Source of the DNA: 2-12-FULL-35-15 sp036386835
GTDB taxonomy: Bacteria > Bacteroidota > Bacteroidia > 2-12-FULL-35-15
Length of the DNA stretch: 64,000 nt
NCBI GenBank assembly: GCA_036386835.1
Contig: DASVUX010000009.1
Location: 16,329-80,328, forward strand
Reading direction: 5' to 3'
The stretch's first letter is position 1; every line of letters starts with the position of its first letter. A program made the translations under genes and the position numbers. The notes beneath the pieces are model-generated. The model saw nothing but the letters and a program-made list of their open reading frames with translations. It made no database searches and was not told the DNA's origin. Below are positions 40,290 to 48,589 of the stretch, in pieces.

Positions 40290-41332
40290 TTCCTGCTAAG
40301 AAAAATTAAAAGAAAAATCAGACTGGCACTTAACATTCCAAACCAGAAGTAACAATGCCTTACCATTTGAAAAGTGAGATATGGAATTAACCTGTAATTG
40401 AATCTTTCTTCGGGAGCAACGGTACTGCTCCAGAACGCGATATCATAGCTTTCAATTTCTTTAAGTTCCTGCCCTGTTAAAGAAATGCATTTAAATTTAA
40501 CCCCTGAATCATTTATTGTGACGTAAAGAACTGCATCCCTTGGCAAATCTCTTATTGCGGTCTGCATAAAAACAATGCCTGTTACCGGATCTTTATCATA
40601 AAAAAAAGAAGCCGGTCCTCCGGCAACAGAACCTGACATCCAGTAAACGCTTTTTGTTTTAGCAACCGGTAAAAGCAATGGCTTAATTTCATTCTCAAAA
40701 TTATTACTGCCTATTTCAGTTCTGGTATTACCGGCAAAAAGCCCTTCATACCGCTTATTATTTTCGGCCCACACAGGCCGGTGAGAGAATATAAAAATAT
40801 TTTCAAATTGTTCCTGGGCTGTGGTTAAGGTTGTTTTAAAAAATCCAAGCTGAGTATTTTTAATACTACCATCATTTTCTTCTGTATTTAATACAATAAA
40901 TAAATTTTGGTTTATACTGAAAGAATAAAATGTTTCTCCGAAAAGTTTGCTGTAAACATTCCCGTTTGAAAGATCATGATTACCCACAGCATTAAATAAA
41001 GGCATTTGAAGTTTATTAAACAAACTCCTGCTGTAATTCTTAATATAGGTATCATTCACATCAAGAAAAAGATCGCCTAAAGACATTAAAAACTGCGGCT
41101 CAAGTTTATTGATAGTATCGATGCCCGAAAGCAATGTAGAAGCGGGAAAGGTGGACTGATTCGCAGATGATCCGTGAAAGTGACCGCTGACAATAAAAGT
41201 AAGTTCTTTTTTTGCGCTTTCAATATTTATACTTTTATTGTTAAATGGTGAAATTATCTGTGCAGATAATACTGACAGTTTAAAAAGAAATAAAATAACA
41301 AGGAATGACTTAAGAATGTTTCTTTTTACCAC
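40271..41332 (-). CDS. Membrane-anchored metallophosphoesterase-like protein with altered active site
   Basis: This 353-residue protein starts at GTG 41332. It has a signal peptide (1-24, VLSAQ), a calcineurin-like phosphoesterase domain (about 44-290), and a C-terminal membrane helix (about 327-346) with a basic tail RKWKRRK, so the domain faces the periplasm. Motif II (LGDL, 85-88), motif III (GNHD, 117-120) and FSHRP (182-186) are present. However, the first motif reads SGHFHG (49-54) rather than the usual Asp-x-His, and the last, normally GHxH, reads MSGSVAGG (232-239). Metal binding is therefore uncertain. It overlaps the genes on both sides by 19 and 23 bases. A substrate is not evident; a phosphorylated surface polymer or protein is an inference from the neighbouring CotH genes. 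Confidence 0.85.
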   Translation of the reverse strand: MVKRNILKSFLVILFLFKLSVLSAQIISPFNNKSINIESAKKELTFIVSGHFHGSSANQSTFPASTLLSGIDTINKLEPQFLMSLGDLFLDVNDTYIKNYSRSLFNKLQMPLFNAVGNHDLSNGNVYSKLFGETFYSFSINQNLFIVLNTEENDGSIKNTQLGFFKTTLTTAQEQFENIFIFSHRPVWAENNKRYEGLFAGNTRTEIGSNNFENEIKPLLLPVAKTKSVYWMSGSVAGGPASFFYDKDPVTGIVFMQTAIRDLPRDAVLYVTINDSGVKFKCISLTGQELKEIESYDIAFWSSTVAPEERFNYRLIPYLTFQMVRHCYFWFGMLSASLIFLLIFLSRKWKRRK

Positions 41333-43907
41333 TTTGAATAATATTTTCTACATTTTCCACACTTTCAGAGATCCCGGCTCCATTAATCTGAAGAAAAGAC
41401 TTCACATCTTTTATATAATTTCGCGAAACTCCTTTTAGAGTTAATCCGCTTATCTTTACCGAAGGATGCCCGCCATGATTTTTAAATGCAGCAATTCCAA
41501 AGCGGCTTTCGATTATGTCAACTTTATTAATTGTTACCAAGGCTTTATCTTCAACCGAAATCGCAACACCGGAATGTTTAATTGTGATATCTCCTCCGGT
41601 TAATTGGGTGCCATTTTTAATATTCAGAGCTTTATTTGACGACCCGCTGATATACAATCCGCTTATTTTAACTTTAGCCATTGTCAGATCCAATGCATTG
41701 TTAACACACTCCTCAAAAACACAATGATCAAATGAACCTTCTGAAAAATCAATCTTAACAGCATTATGACGCATTTGTTTAAACATACATTCTTTAAGAG
41801 CAAATTTTGATCTGATAATATTCAATACAAATTCAGATTTCCCGTTATAAAAACTGCACTGTTTAAAAACAACCGGTGATTCATAAAAAGTCAAATACGA
41901 TTTTCGTGTCCATTGTTCATCCTTAATTACCGGCATATTACGAATAACAACGTATTCGAACACTGAGGCATCTGAATTAATGAATTCAATACCCTGTGAT
42001 GATGAATCTGTAGAAGTAATTAAAATATTCTCTTCTTCATTCCCTGTGAATATAAAAGGTGAATATGAAATCAGCTTAGCCCCATTTACCATATTAATAG
42101 TTACTCCTGCAGAAGCCATAACACGATAACCGGCAGGAACTATTAGATCTTTATCGACCTTATTATTTCCCGGTTTGATAATTATGGTAGAACTTTCTTC
42201 ATTTATCACCAGGAACGGGAAACTCTTAATATTCCCTGTTCTGTTTTTCAGGTCCTCAGTTATAAATTCGGTTTCAGTATGTGGGTACGGGAACACATCT
42301 GCCTGTTGAATGTTTTCTTCACCAAGTATAGTATAATTCAATTTAAGATCCTGCAGTAATGAATCATTCCAGATAAACCCATCTGGCATAACGAATAACA
42401 GATCTTTATACTTCACATATTCATTCGCCTGCTTTGCAGGCAAGATCGACTTTCGTTCGGCATAAAATTTAATTTTTCCGGATGATAAAAAAAGAAGTTC
42501 CACTGGTAAAGACTCAATTGCTCCGGCTTGGATCAATACTTTATTATCAGAAACTTTTTTAAAGTATGTATGAACAGATTTAGGAGCAGATAAAATCTGG
42601 CGGATCATTTTCTGGTTCAGGTAATAGTTTGTTTTATCAAATTTTTTGTAAGGGAATTCTTTGTTTAATATTCTCAGATTATCAGTAAGCTCTTTATCAG
42701 AAGAACTGAAAAAAGTATCCAGATAAGAAGGGTCAGAAATTTTTCTCAATTGTTTTATGTAGGCTCTGAAAAAACGTTCATCACTGAAAATGGCTGTATG
42801 AAAATCTTTATAAGGTTGAAGACTATCAGGTTGTGTAAATTTATAGTTGCCTGAAATATGCTGAAAAGGGAATACAGTAAAACTTTCATAAGCTACAGGC
42901 TCAAGCTTAGCTGTTACCGGATTGTAATAATATTTTATATCACTCCAATCGATACTGTGAATACCACCCACCAAATCAATAACTGCGTGAAACCTTGCTA
43001 AACGCTCAATATCGAAAGTTTCGGAAGCTGAAAGCTTTTTTGTTCTGAAACCTTCCATCAAAGCCATTGCTTTCAAATAATACAGACGCTGCACAGAATC
43101 TTTTAATATCTTATCATCACGATATGCCTGAACGTAAGAAGAATAATACGAGGCGAACTCTGCAAGCGGCTGTGACCGTTTAAGCTCATTAAAGCGGTCC
43201 ACCCAGTATAAATCAGGGTTAAATCGGATGATCGGACCTTTTTTACGGTTATTATTTTCTATCAGCTCTTCGTCAAAATTTTCCTCAACAGCATAAATAC
43301 CCCAATCTTTCCCGTTTACAGAAACGTTTATAAACTTATAACGCAGAGCAATCACATCTTCCCGTTTCATAAGTTCATGATATATCCATTCGTAAATATA
43401 TCCTCTTGTTCCGGGATGCTGAATAGAAAACCGTTTCATACCCATAAATGACTCATTATCCTTTATTTTAATACGAAACGACCATTTATTATCCTGGAGA
43501 TGGTCGGTCATGTGACCTTTTAATCTTAACTTAACTTTTATCTTTTTGCCTTTATACTCAAGTGTTGCGGAAACATACTCTCCATCCTGATCATTAATAA
43601 TCACTCCCCGTTCCAAAGCGTTCTGCCTGTTCTTTTCAAGTATATTCAAGTCTTTATTCTTAATTTCTATAGAAATCGATTCAGGATCGGCCTTTCTGCC
43701 ATTCCAATAATTTGATCCGACAGTTTTTACAAAATCCAATAACCCGGAATAACCCTTGGTTTTTAGAAATTCAGAGGAATAAATGCAGGCAAAAGAAACA
43801 CATAAAATAAAAATCAAAGCAAGAGAACGCTTAATAGCTCTCTTATTGGTCTTAAAAAATATTTTGAGGTGCTGAATCTGAGTCTTATCTCCTGATTTAA
43901 TGTCCAT
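41310..43907 (-). CDS. CotH-like protein fused to a parallel beta-helix domain
   Basis: This 865-residue membrane-anchored protein has an N-terminal signal-anchor helix (about 28-48), a CotH-like domain (about 75-470) and a C-terminal right-handed parallel beta-helix (about 550-850; for example FEYVVIRNMPVIK, SFYNGKSEFVLNIIRSKF, HNAVKIDFSEG, NNALDLTMAKVKISG). The CotH-like part is recognisable by LRLKGHMTDHLQDNKWSFRIKI (the lysine-bearing strand, split here by family drift) and the VNGKDWGIYAVEENFDEEL block. In the region where the CotH family has the metal-binding Asp pair, it reads PVAYESF (337-343), so catalysis is doubtful. The beta-helix may bind polysaccharide. It overlaps the O-antigen ligase gene by 11 bases. 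Confidence 0.82.
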   Translation of the reverse strand: MDIKSGDKTQIQHLKIFFKTNKRAIKRSLALIFILCVSFACIYSSEFLKTKGYSGLLDFVKTVGSNYWNGRKADPESISIEIKNKDLNILEKNRQNALERGVIINDQDGEYVSATLEYKGKKIKVKLRLKGHMTDHLQDNKWSFRIKIKDNESFMGMKRFSIQHPGTRGYIYEWIYHELMKREDVIALRYKFINVSVNGKDWGIYAVEENFDEELIENNNRKKGPIIRFNPDLYWVDRFNELKRSQPLAEFASYYSSYVQAYRDDKILKDSVQRLYYLKAMALMEGFRTKKLSASETFDIERLARFHAVIDLVGGIHSIDWSDIKYYYNPVTAKLEPVAYESFTVFPFQHISGNYKFTQPDSLQPYKDFHTAIFSDERFFRAYIKQLRKISDPSYLDTFFSSSDKELTDNLRILNKEFPYKKFDKTNYYLNQKMIRQILSAPKSVHTYFKKVSDNKVLIQAGAIESLPVELLFLSSGKIKFYAERKSILPAKQANEYVKYKDLLFVMPDGFIWNDSLLQDLKLNYTILGEENIQQADVFPYPHTETEFITEDLKNRTGNIKSFPFLVINEESSTIIIKPGNNKVDKDLIVPAGYRVMASAGVTINMVNGAKLISYSPFIFTGNEEENILITSTDSSSQGIEFINSDASVFEYVVIRNMPVIKDEQWTRKSYLTFYESPVVFKQCSFYNGKSEFVLNIIRSKFALKECMFKQMRHNAVKIDFSEGSFDHCVFEECVNNALDLTMAKVKISGLYISGSSNKALNIKNGTQLTGGDITIKHSGVAISVEDKALVTINKVDIIESRFGIAAFKNHGGHPSVKISGLTLKGVSRNYIKDVKSFLQINGAGISESVENVENIIQSGKKKHS

Positions 43908-45225
43908 ATGCTAAAATTTCAGAATTCCTGGTTTCCAGTACCGGCTCTGAATGAAATAATTCATCAGAGAGAACAGTTAATATAATTAAAAATAAAATAG
44001 TATGGGGATTTAGGGATCCGACAAGCCATGACTCGAATATTGCAGTAAAGGTTACCGCAAAAAGAACCGGAAATGCGAAATGCGTTTTTTTAGCCGCAGC
44101 GATAAAAACCAGGAAATATGATCTTAAGTAAATCAATAAACCTATAATTCCAAAATCCATCCAAAAAGTAAGGAAAGTGTTATGAACACCGCCTTGATGG
44201 CCCATTCTTGATAATAAATCCCAATTACTTCTCATATAATGTTCGTCATATCCAAATCCTTTACCAATAAAGAAATTTTCCTGGATGTGATTCCACGCAA
44301 ACAACCAGGCTACATATCTTCCACTCCCATTTTCCAATGACTTTACCCTGAAAAAATCACCTAATCCCAATGAAGAAACGATGACCGATAAATTATTCCC
44401 TATAAGCTCTGCCAGAAAACCGATTACGATTACCATCAGAACTCCCAGGAAGGGATTTATCTTATAGAACTTCTGAAAAAAAACAAAAATAAGAACCCCG
44501 ATAATCGAATTCCGGGAACCTGTTAAAAGCAAAGAAACAATCACCAAAGAATAAATAAAGATCACTTCGGTGGGTGTAAACATATTCTTATGCAGCTGAC
44601 GCACAATCGTAAATAGAATAAACGCAAAAAAGCACAACAGTCCAAGGCCATTCGGATTACCTAAAATCCCCTGATAACGGCCGCTCGCAGGATAAACCAA
44701 TTCACGATTGATTAGTATCATAATAAAGCTGACAATTAAGATTGTTGCAGCAAAAAACACAAAGTTCCGCAGAATTTCTGAACCATATTCTCTGTATAAT
44801 CTGGTGAAATAATTAGGAACCACAAGAAACAGCAAAAAGTATGAAAGAGTTTTCTGAATGCTTACAGCAACGGTTTCAGTATAAAACAAACAATAAACCG
44901 AAATAAGAAAAAAAGGAATGAATATTTTATAAATAGAATTAAAGGGTTGGAACTCGCTCCGCTTAAGGATAAGAAACATAGCCAACATTGAGATATAAAT
45001 GTTTTTTGCGGATTTGGCAAAAAGCAAGTGAGCCTCATAACTGTCTGACAATATCAGGATGAAAAAAAAACCAAAAAACATTTCCTGGTACAAGCCTCTG
45101 CGGTAAAGCAAGAGAAGTACGAGCGGCAAAACACCAAAAATAATGGGGCCACCGTACATACCTGTAACCAGCAAGAACACCAAAATAATGTATAGCTGTA
45201 TATTTTCTTTGTAATACTCTCTCAC
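43897..45225 (-). CDS. O-antigen ligase/polymerase family membrane protein (WaaL/Wzy)
   Basis: This 442-residue multi-pass protein has about 11-12 membrane helices and a large periplasmic loop near residues 285-345. It has the Wzy_C signature region, with LLTGSRNSIIGVLIFVF and the loop RYVAWLFAWNHIQENFFIGKGFGYDEHYMRSNWD, that is expected in ligases and polymerases acting on undecaprenyl-linked glycans in the periplasm. WaaL and Wzy cannot be separated by sequence. The start is GTG, 18 bases after a -7 element. It lies between the two CotH-type genes, which ties those proteins to polymer assembly. Confidence 0.88.
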   Translation of the reverse strand: MREYYKENIQLYIILVFLLVTGMYGGPIIFGVLPLVLLLLYRRGLYQEMFFGFFFILILSDSYEAHLLFAKSAKNIYISMLAMFLILKRSEFQPFNSIYKIFIPFFLISVYCLFYTETVAVSIQKTLSYFLLFLVVPNYFTRLYREYGSEILRNFVFFAATILIVSFIMILINRELVYPASGRYQGILGNPNGLGLLCFFAFILFTIVRQLHKNMFTPTEVIFIYSLVIVSLLLTGSRNSIIGVLIFVFFQKFYKINPFLGVLMVIVIGFLAELIGNNLSVIVSSLGLGDFFRVKSLENGSGRYVAWLFAWNHIQENFFIGKGFGYDEHYMRSNWDLLSRMGHQGGVHNTFLTFWMDFGIIGLLIYLRSYFLVFIAAAKKTHFAFPVLFAVTFTAIFESWLVGSLNPHTILFLIILTVLSDELFHSEPVLETRNSEILAYGH

Positions 45226-45242
45226 CCTTGTAATTTATACCC

Positions 45243-45250
45243 CAAATATA
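45243..45250 (-). promoter_or_regulatory. Possible internal -7 promoter element before the ligase gene
   Basis: On the minus strand TATATTTG, a full consensus -7 match in the 41-base gap between the CotH gene and the O-antigen ligase gene. No TTG at -33. Confidence 0.45.
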
Positions 45251-45266
45251 CTGGTAAATAACGAAT

Positions 45267-47021
45267 TTATTTTCTTTCGAGGAGTCTTTTCCCTTCAGGG
45301 AGATCAAAAAAGTCATTCAGCTGTTTTATCTGAAATGCAGGCCTTTTCCTTGCATAATCTCTTAAGACTTCAACATTGGACATCCATTGCCTGTAAGAGC
45401 CTATCACGCGCCACCTGTTAATGTGTTCCTGCATTTCCGGTGCGAGCTCCTGCTGCATCTCATCAATCAATGAAATTACATGAGGAGGATAAAAAGTAGT
45501 ATTTAAATGTTCCTGGAAACGGTCAATAAATTTTTCCTTAAACTCGTTATTCTGCAACAGACCATTAAACAAAATCCCTACACTGCCGGTAGTTCTTGCC
45601 TTTTCGAGTAAATTATTATCGGGCGTGCTTAAGTTGTTATAACCAAACCCCCAATCGGTATCATATAGCATCCAACGCCACTTGCCATCTTTGATATTTG
45701 AACTGCCGCCTGACTCACTCTTGTATCTCCAGAATTTAACATTATTGTTAGGCCAGTCACTGTTACAGAAATATATATTGGCAATTAAAAAATCACAGAA
45801 GCTTTCTAAATCAAGCTTCGAACAGATATATTCATAATTATTCTTATCAGAGAGATCCCTGGTTTTTATAAAATCCAGGAGTTTTTTAAATGTCTTTTCA
45901 TCTTCTTTCTTACCATAAGCTAGCAATCCTGACATTTCAAGAATACAGATGCTGTCTTTAGAAACTAAATATTTATTCACTAGATAATCTTCGTCAAATC
46001 TCTCCCTGATATTATGAATCCCCCAATACTCACCATTGATAAATACTATGGAGGGACGATATTCCTGAATATCCAGATTGGATTTTTTCATAAGGCTTTG
46101 CATAAAACCATCCCTGAACATTGTTTTATCCCAATCATTTCCTGAGTTCCTTAAAACAAAGGATTGAATTCTTTTAACTGAACCTTTAAACAAAGGATAA
46201 ACTAAAGCTTCCTGGCCGTATTTAGCCCGGAATGAAACTCTTAGTGATTTCTGGGCAAATCCTCTGGTTGCGTTCCCATGGATGCGTATCCCCGCACTTG
46301 CTGTAAATCCTTTTGCATCTTTCTCAATAAAATCAATATTTACAGGACGTTCTGAATCATCTCCTTTTTCCAGATAATTAGAAGGATATTCCCACCATGG
46401 AAGATCTAAACGGATATTTTTTTTAGCATACTGATTCTTATCGCCATAATTTTTCCCTAAAACATATATCCCGTTGTTGTGGCCAAACAGATCTTTTTTA
46501 TTTGCTGTAATACTAAAAACAGGTAGTGAATAGCGTGATCTTCCTTTTCCATCAATGAAAAAAGTTCTGATGACTTCAGCGCTTTTTTTATTGTTTTTCT
46601 CATCCACTGCTATGGCACGAAGGACTGTTCCTTTGAAAACATCACTAATCGGGGGCTTCCATCGTGGTGAAGTAGGGATTAAAGAGAGCTCGTTTGAAGC
46701 ATTGTTTTTTGCAAGGATAATAACCGGTTCTTTATATTCTTCTGAAAGCATGGATGGTTCACTGCCATCCAGCGAATAGAAAATTCTTTGTCCTGGTATC
46801 GTTCCTAATTTAACTGTCAGCTCCGTATCGTAAAAACCGGATTCCATTGAACACTCCGGAACTGTAACCTGGGGAGATAATTTAAGAGGGGAATCATTTT
46901 TCTTGTCATCTGTAATAAAAAACACCTGAAAAGGCAGAAGCACCGCTAAAAGAAGAGCGGCAGCTATGCTCAATTTCAACACAAACGAAAGATTTTTTTT
47001 TTTTCGGTAGATATATTTCAT
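45267..47021 (-). CDS. CotH kinase family protein with chitobiase-like N-terminal module
   Basis: This 584-residue protein has an N-terminal signal-anchor (about 11-36), a small CHB_HEX_C/FN3-like module (about 50-155, with SLDGSEPS) and a CotH kinase domain (about 163-560). Key residues look intact: GIRIHGNATRGFAQKSLR (243-260, with the nucleotide-binding Lys), FVLRNSGNDWDKTMFRD, VFINGEYWGIHNIRERFDEDYL, and the metal-binding pair in LYDTDWGFGY (D453-x-D455). B. subtilis CotH is an atypical kinase that phosphorylates secreted coat proteins. It is eight bases downstream of the VTC gene, within the DUF4956-VTC-CotH string. Its target here, protein or polymer, is unknown. Confidence 0.9.
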   Translation of the reverse strand: MKYIYRKKKNLSFVLKLSIAAALLLAVLLPFQVFFITDDKKNDSPLKLSPQVTVPECSMESGFYDTELTVKLGTIPGQRIFYSLDGSEPSMLSEEYKEPVIILAKNNASNELSLIPTSPRWKPPISDVFKGTVLRAIAVDEKNNKKSAEVIRTFFIDGKGRSRYSLPVFSITANKKDLFGHNNGIYVLGKNYGDKNQYAKKNIRLDLPWWEYPSNYLEKGDDSERPVNIDFIEKDAKGFTASAGIRIHGNATRGFAQKSLRVSFRAKYGQEALVYPLFKGSVKRIQSFVLRNSGNDWDKTMFRDGFMQSLMKKSNLDIQEYRPSIVFINGEYWGIHNIRERFDEDYLVNKYLVSKDSICILEMSGLLAYGKKEDEKTFKKLLDFIKTRDLSDKNNYEYICSKLDLESFCDFLIANIYFCNSDWPNNNVKFWRYKSESGGSSNIKDGKWRWMLYDTDWGFGYNNLSTPDNNLLEKARTTGSVGILFNGLLQNNEFKEKFIDRFQEHLNTTFYPPHVISLIDEMQQELAPEMQEHINRWRVIGSYRQWMSNVEVLRDYARKRPAFQIKQLNDFFDLPEGKRLLERK

Positions 47022-47029
47022 TTTTCCCG

Positions 47030-47725
47030 CTAAAAAAGCACACGTTCAATCCCCTGTAGATACTTAGAACTTTTTGTAAGAACGAAGGGAAAAGAGCTTC
47101 CTATCTCCTTCGCTTTGTTTTCAAGTGCCGAACTATATTTTAACTCAACCACTGTTGTATTATGATCCTTTGATCTGTTTAAAAAGGTGTTGCCACTGTA
47201 ATTGATCCTATAATATGTCAATCCCCAATCTATAGTCATACGAAAAAGGCCATCTGCTGACAGGAAATATCTTCTTGAGTAAGAATTCAATAAAGCTGGG
47301 CGAAGTGTGAGAATGTCTTTCCTGATATGATCAGGAATAGATTTTGTTTTAAATGCATTAATGATTTGTTCTTTTGAAAAAGTTTTGTCAAGTACAAATG
47401 ATGAAAGAGAATAAGAATTTTTTTTACCAAGCAGTCCTTCCTTGATTTTATATTCTAATACAGGAAGCCTGATTGTTCCAAAGAGCTCCCCATACCAACG
47501 AATTCTCGCTTTTGAACGAAATTTTTCTCCTTCAACGTTATCATAGTAACTATCGTAACCAAAGGAATCAAAATAAATATTGTTGATTTCCCGCTGAGAA
47601 TAGACTTCAGTAAAACAAGCCGGATGAAGTTTTATTATCTGTTCTACTTCCCTCACGGAATAAGCAGTAATTAAAAATTTTCTTTCGTGTCGTAATTCTT
47701 CCTGAGGTGAACTCCCTGGTATCAT
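47030..47725 (-). CDS. VTC domain (polyphosphate polymerase domain) protein
   Basis: This 231-residue protein consists of a single VTC/triphosphate-tunnel domain. The eight-stranded tunnel motifs are visible: HERKF (13-17), IYFDS (50-54), KARIRWYG (72-79), EYKIK (91-95), SRRYF (150-154), MTIDW (163-167), VVELKY (192-197) and SKYLQGIE (220-227). In yeast the Vtc4 tunnel polymerises polyphosphate from ATP. Bacterial homologues are annotated as polyphosphate polymerase domain proteins, but few have been tested. There is no membrane segment, so it presumably works with the DUF4956 membrane protein encoded 13 bases upstream, by analogy with the VTC complex. Confidence 0.9.
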   Translation of the reverse strand: MIPGSSPQEELRHERKFLITAYSVREVEQIIKLHPACFTEVYSQREINNIYFDSFGYDSYYDNVEGEKFRSKARIRWYGELFGTIRLPVLEYKIKEGLLGKKNSYSLSSFVLDKTFSKEQIINAFKTKSIPDHIRKDILTLRPALLNSYSRRYFLSADGLFRMTIDWGLTYYRINYSGNTFLNRSKDHNTTVVELKYSSALENKAKEIGSSFPFVLTKSSKYLQGIERVLF

Positions 47726-47738
47726 TTCTTTAATAAAA

Positions 47739-48422
47739 TTACAGATCGCGTGTATTATCCATGAAAGTTATTGCAATGGATGGATGAATACTTTTAATTG
47801 CAGCTTTTGCTTCCTGCATTTTCCCGAAATTATCAAATTCCACAAAAAAAGAAACCTCAAATTCGGAAGCGGTTTCATCACTCCTCTTTAATTTTATGGA
47901 AGTACAATATTTTTTCAACTCATCTACTATAGTACTTATATCTAATCCAGCTGAGTCATTACTTGAAACTGTCAGATATAAATTTTGATTTGTGGTTTCG
48001 GCTTGAAAACGATTATTAAACCATATTACTGTTACAAATCCAACAAATGCAACCATCGTAAGGATTGTTAAGCCTGCTCCGCAACCAAGGCCGATAGCAA
48101 TAGCCAAAAATAGATACGTCAGTTCTTCCGGCTCTTTAATTGCAGACCTAAATCTGACGATCGATAATGCTCCCACTAATCCAAGCGATAAAGCCAGTGA
48201 AGATTTAACAACTGAAATAATAAACATAGTTGTGATTGCAAGAACAAGAAAATTACGCGAGAAAGATTTCCTGTTGCTGAGTGAATTACCGTATTTTACA
48301 TATAATCGTCCAAGAAGAAATGCAAGCACCCCGCAAATTATAAAACTGAAAATAAAACCAGGGATCGCTTTAGGGGAGAAGCCTGCAAGATTGTCCGAAA
48401 TAAAAGACTTAATTTCATTCAT
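47739..48422 (-). CDS. DUF4956 family membrane protein
   Basis: This 227-residue inner-membrane protein has about four membrane helices (roughly residues 22-40, 55-70, 73-88 and 103-133) and a C-terminal soluble domain (about 145-227) with a ferredoxin-like alternation. The central GLVGALSIVRFRSAIKEPEEL segment is the DUF4956 hallmark. The frame opens at a TTG (48443) but ATG 48422, MNEIKSFISDN, is the better start. DUF4956 genes recur next to VTC and CotH genes, and here the three are contiguous. Its role is unknown; a membrane partner of the polyphosphate polymerase is plausible inference. Confidence 0.85.
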   Translation of the reverse strand: MNEIKSFISDNLAGFSPKAIPGFIFSFIICGVLAFLLGRLYVKYGNSLSNRKSFSRNFLVLAITTMFIISVVKSSLALSLGLVGALSIVRFRSAIKEPEELTYLFLAIAIGLGCGAGLTILTMVAFVGFVTVIWFNNRFQAETTNQNLYLTVSSNDSAGLDISTIVDELKKYCTSIKLKRSDETASEFEVSFFVEFDNFGKMQEAKAAIKSIHPSIAITFMDNTRDL

Positions 48423-48589
48423 AATATATTTTTTAAAACTCAATTTGAGGATGTATATTTATCAACATTTCATAAACGTTGATTACTTTCCTTATCATCT
48501 GCTAATAAATTTAAAAGACTAAAAGTAGTGATTTTTTTAACAACCTGCGTTTTAAGATTTTACACACCCTGCCAATAACTTCTTTAAAA

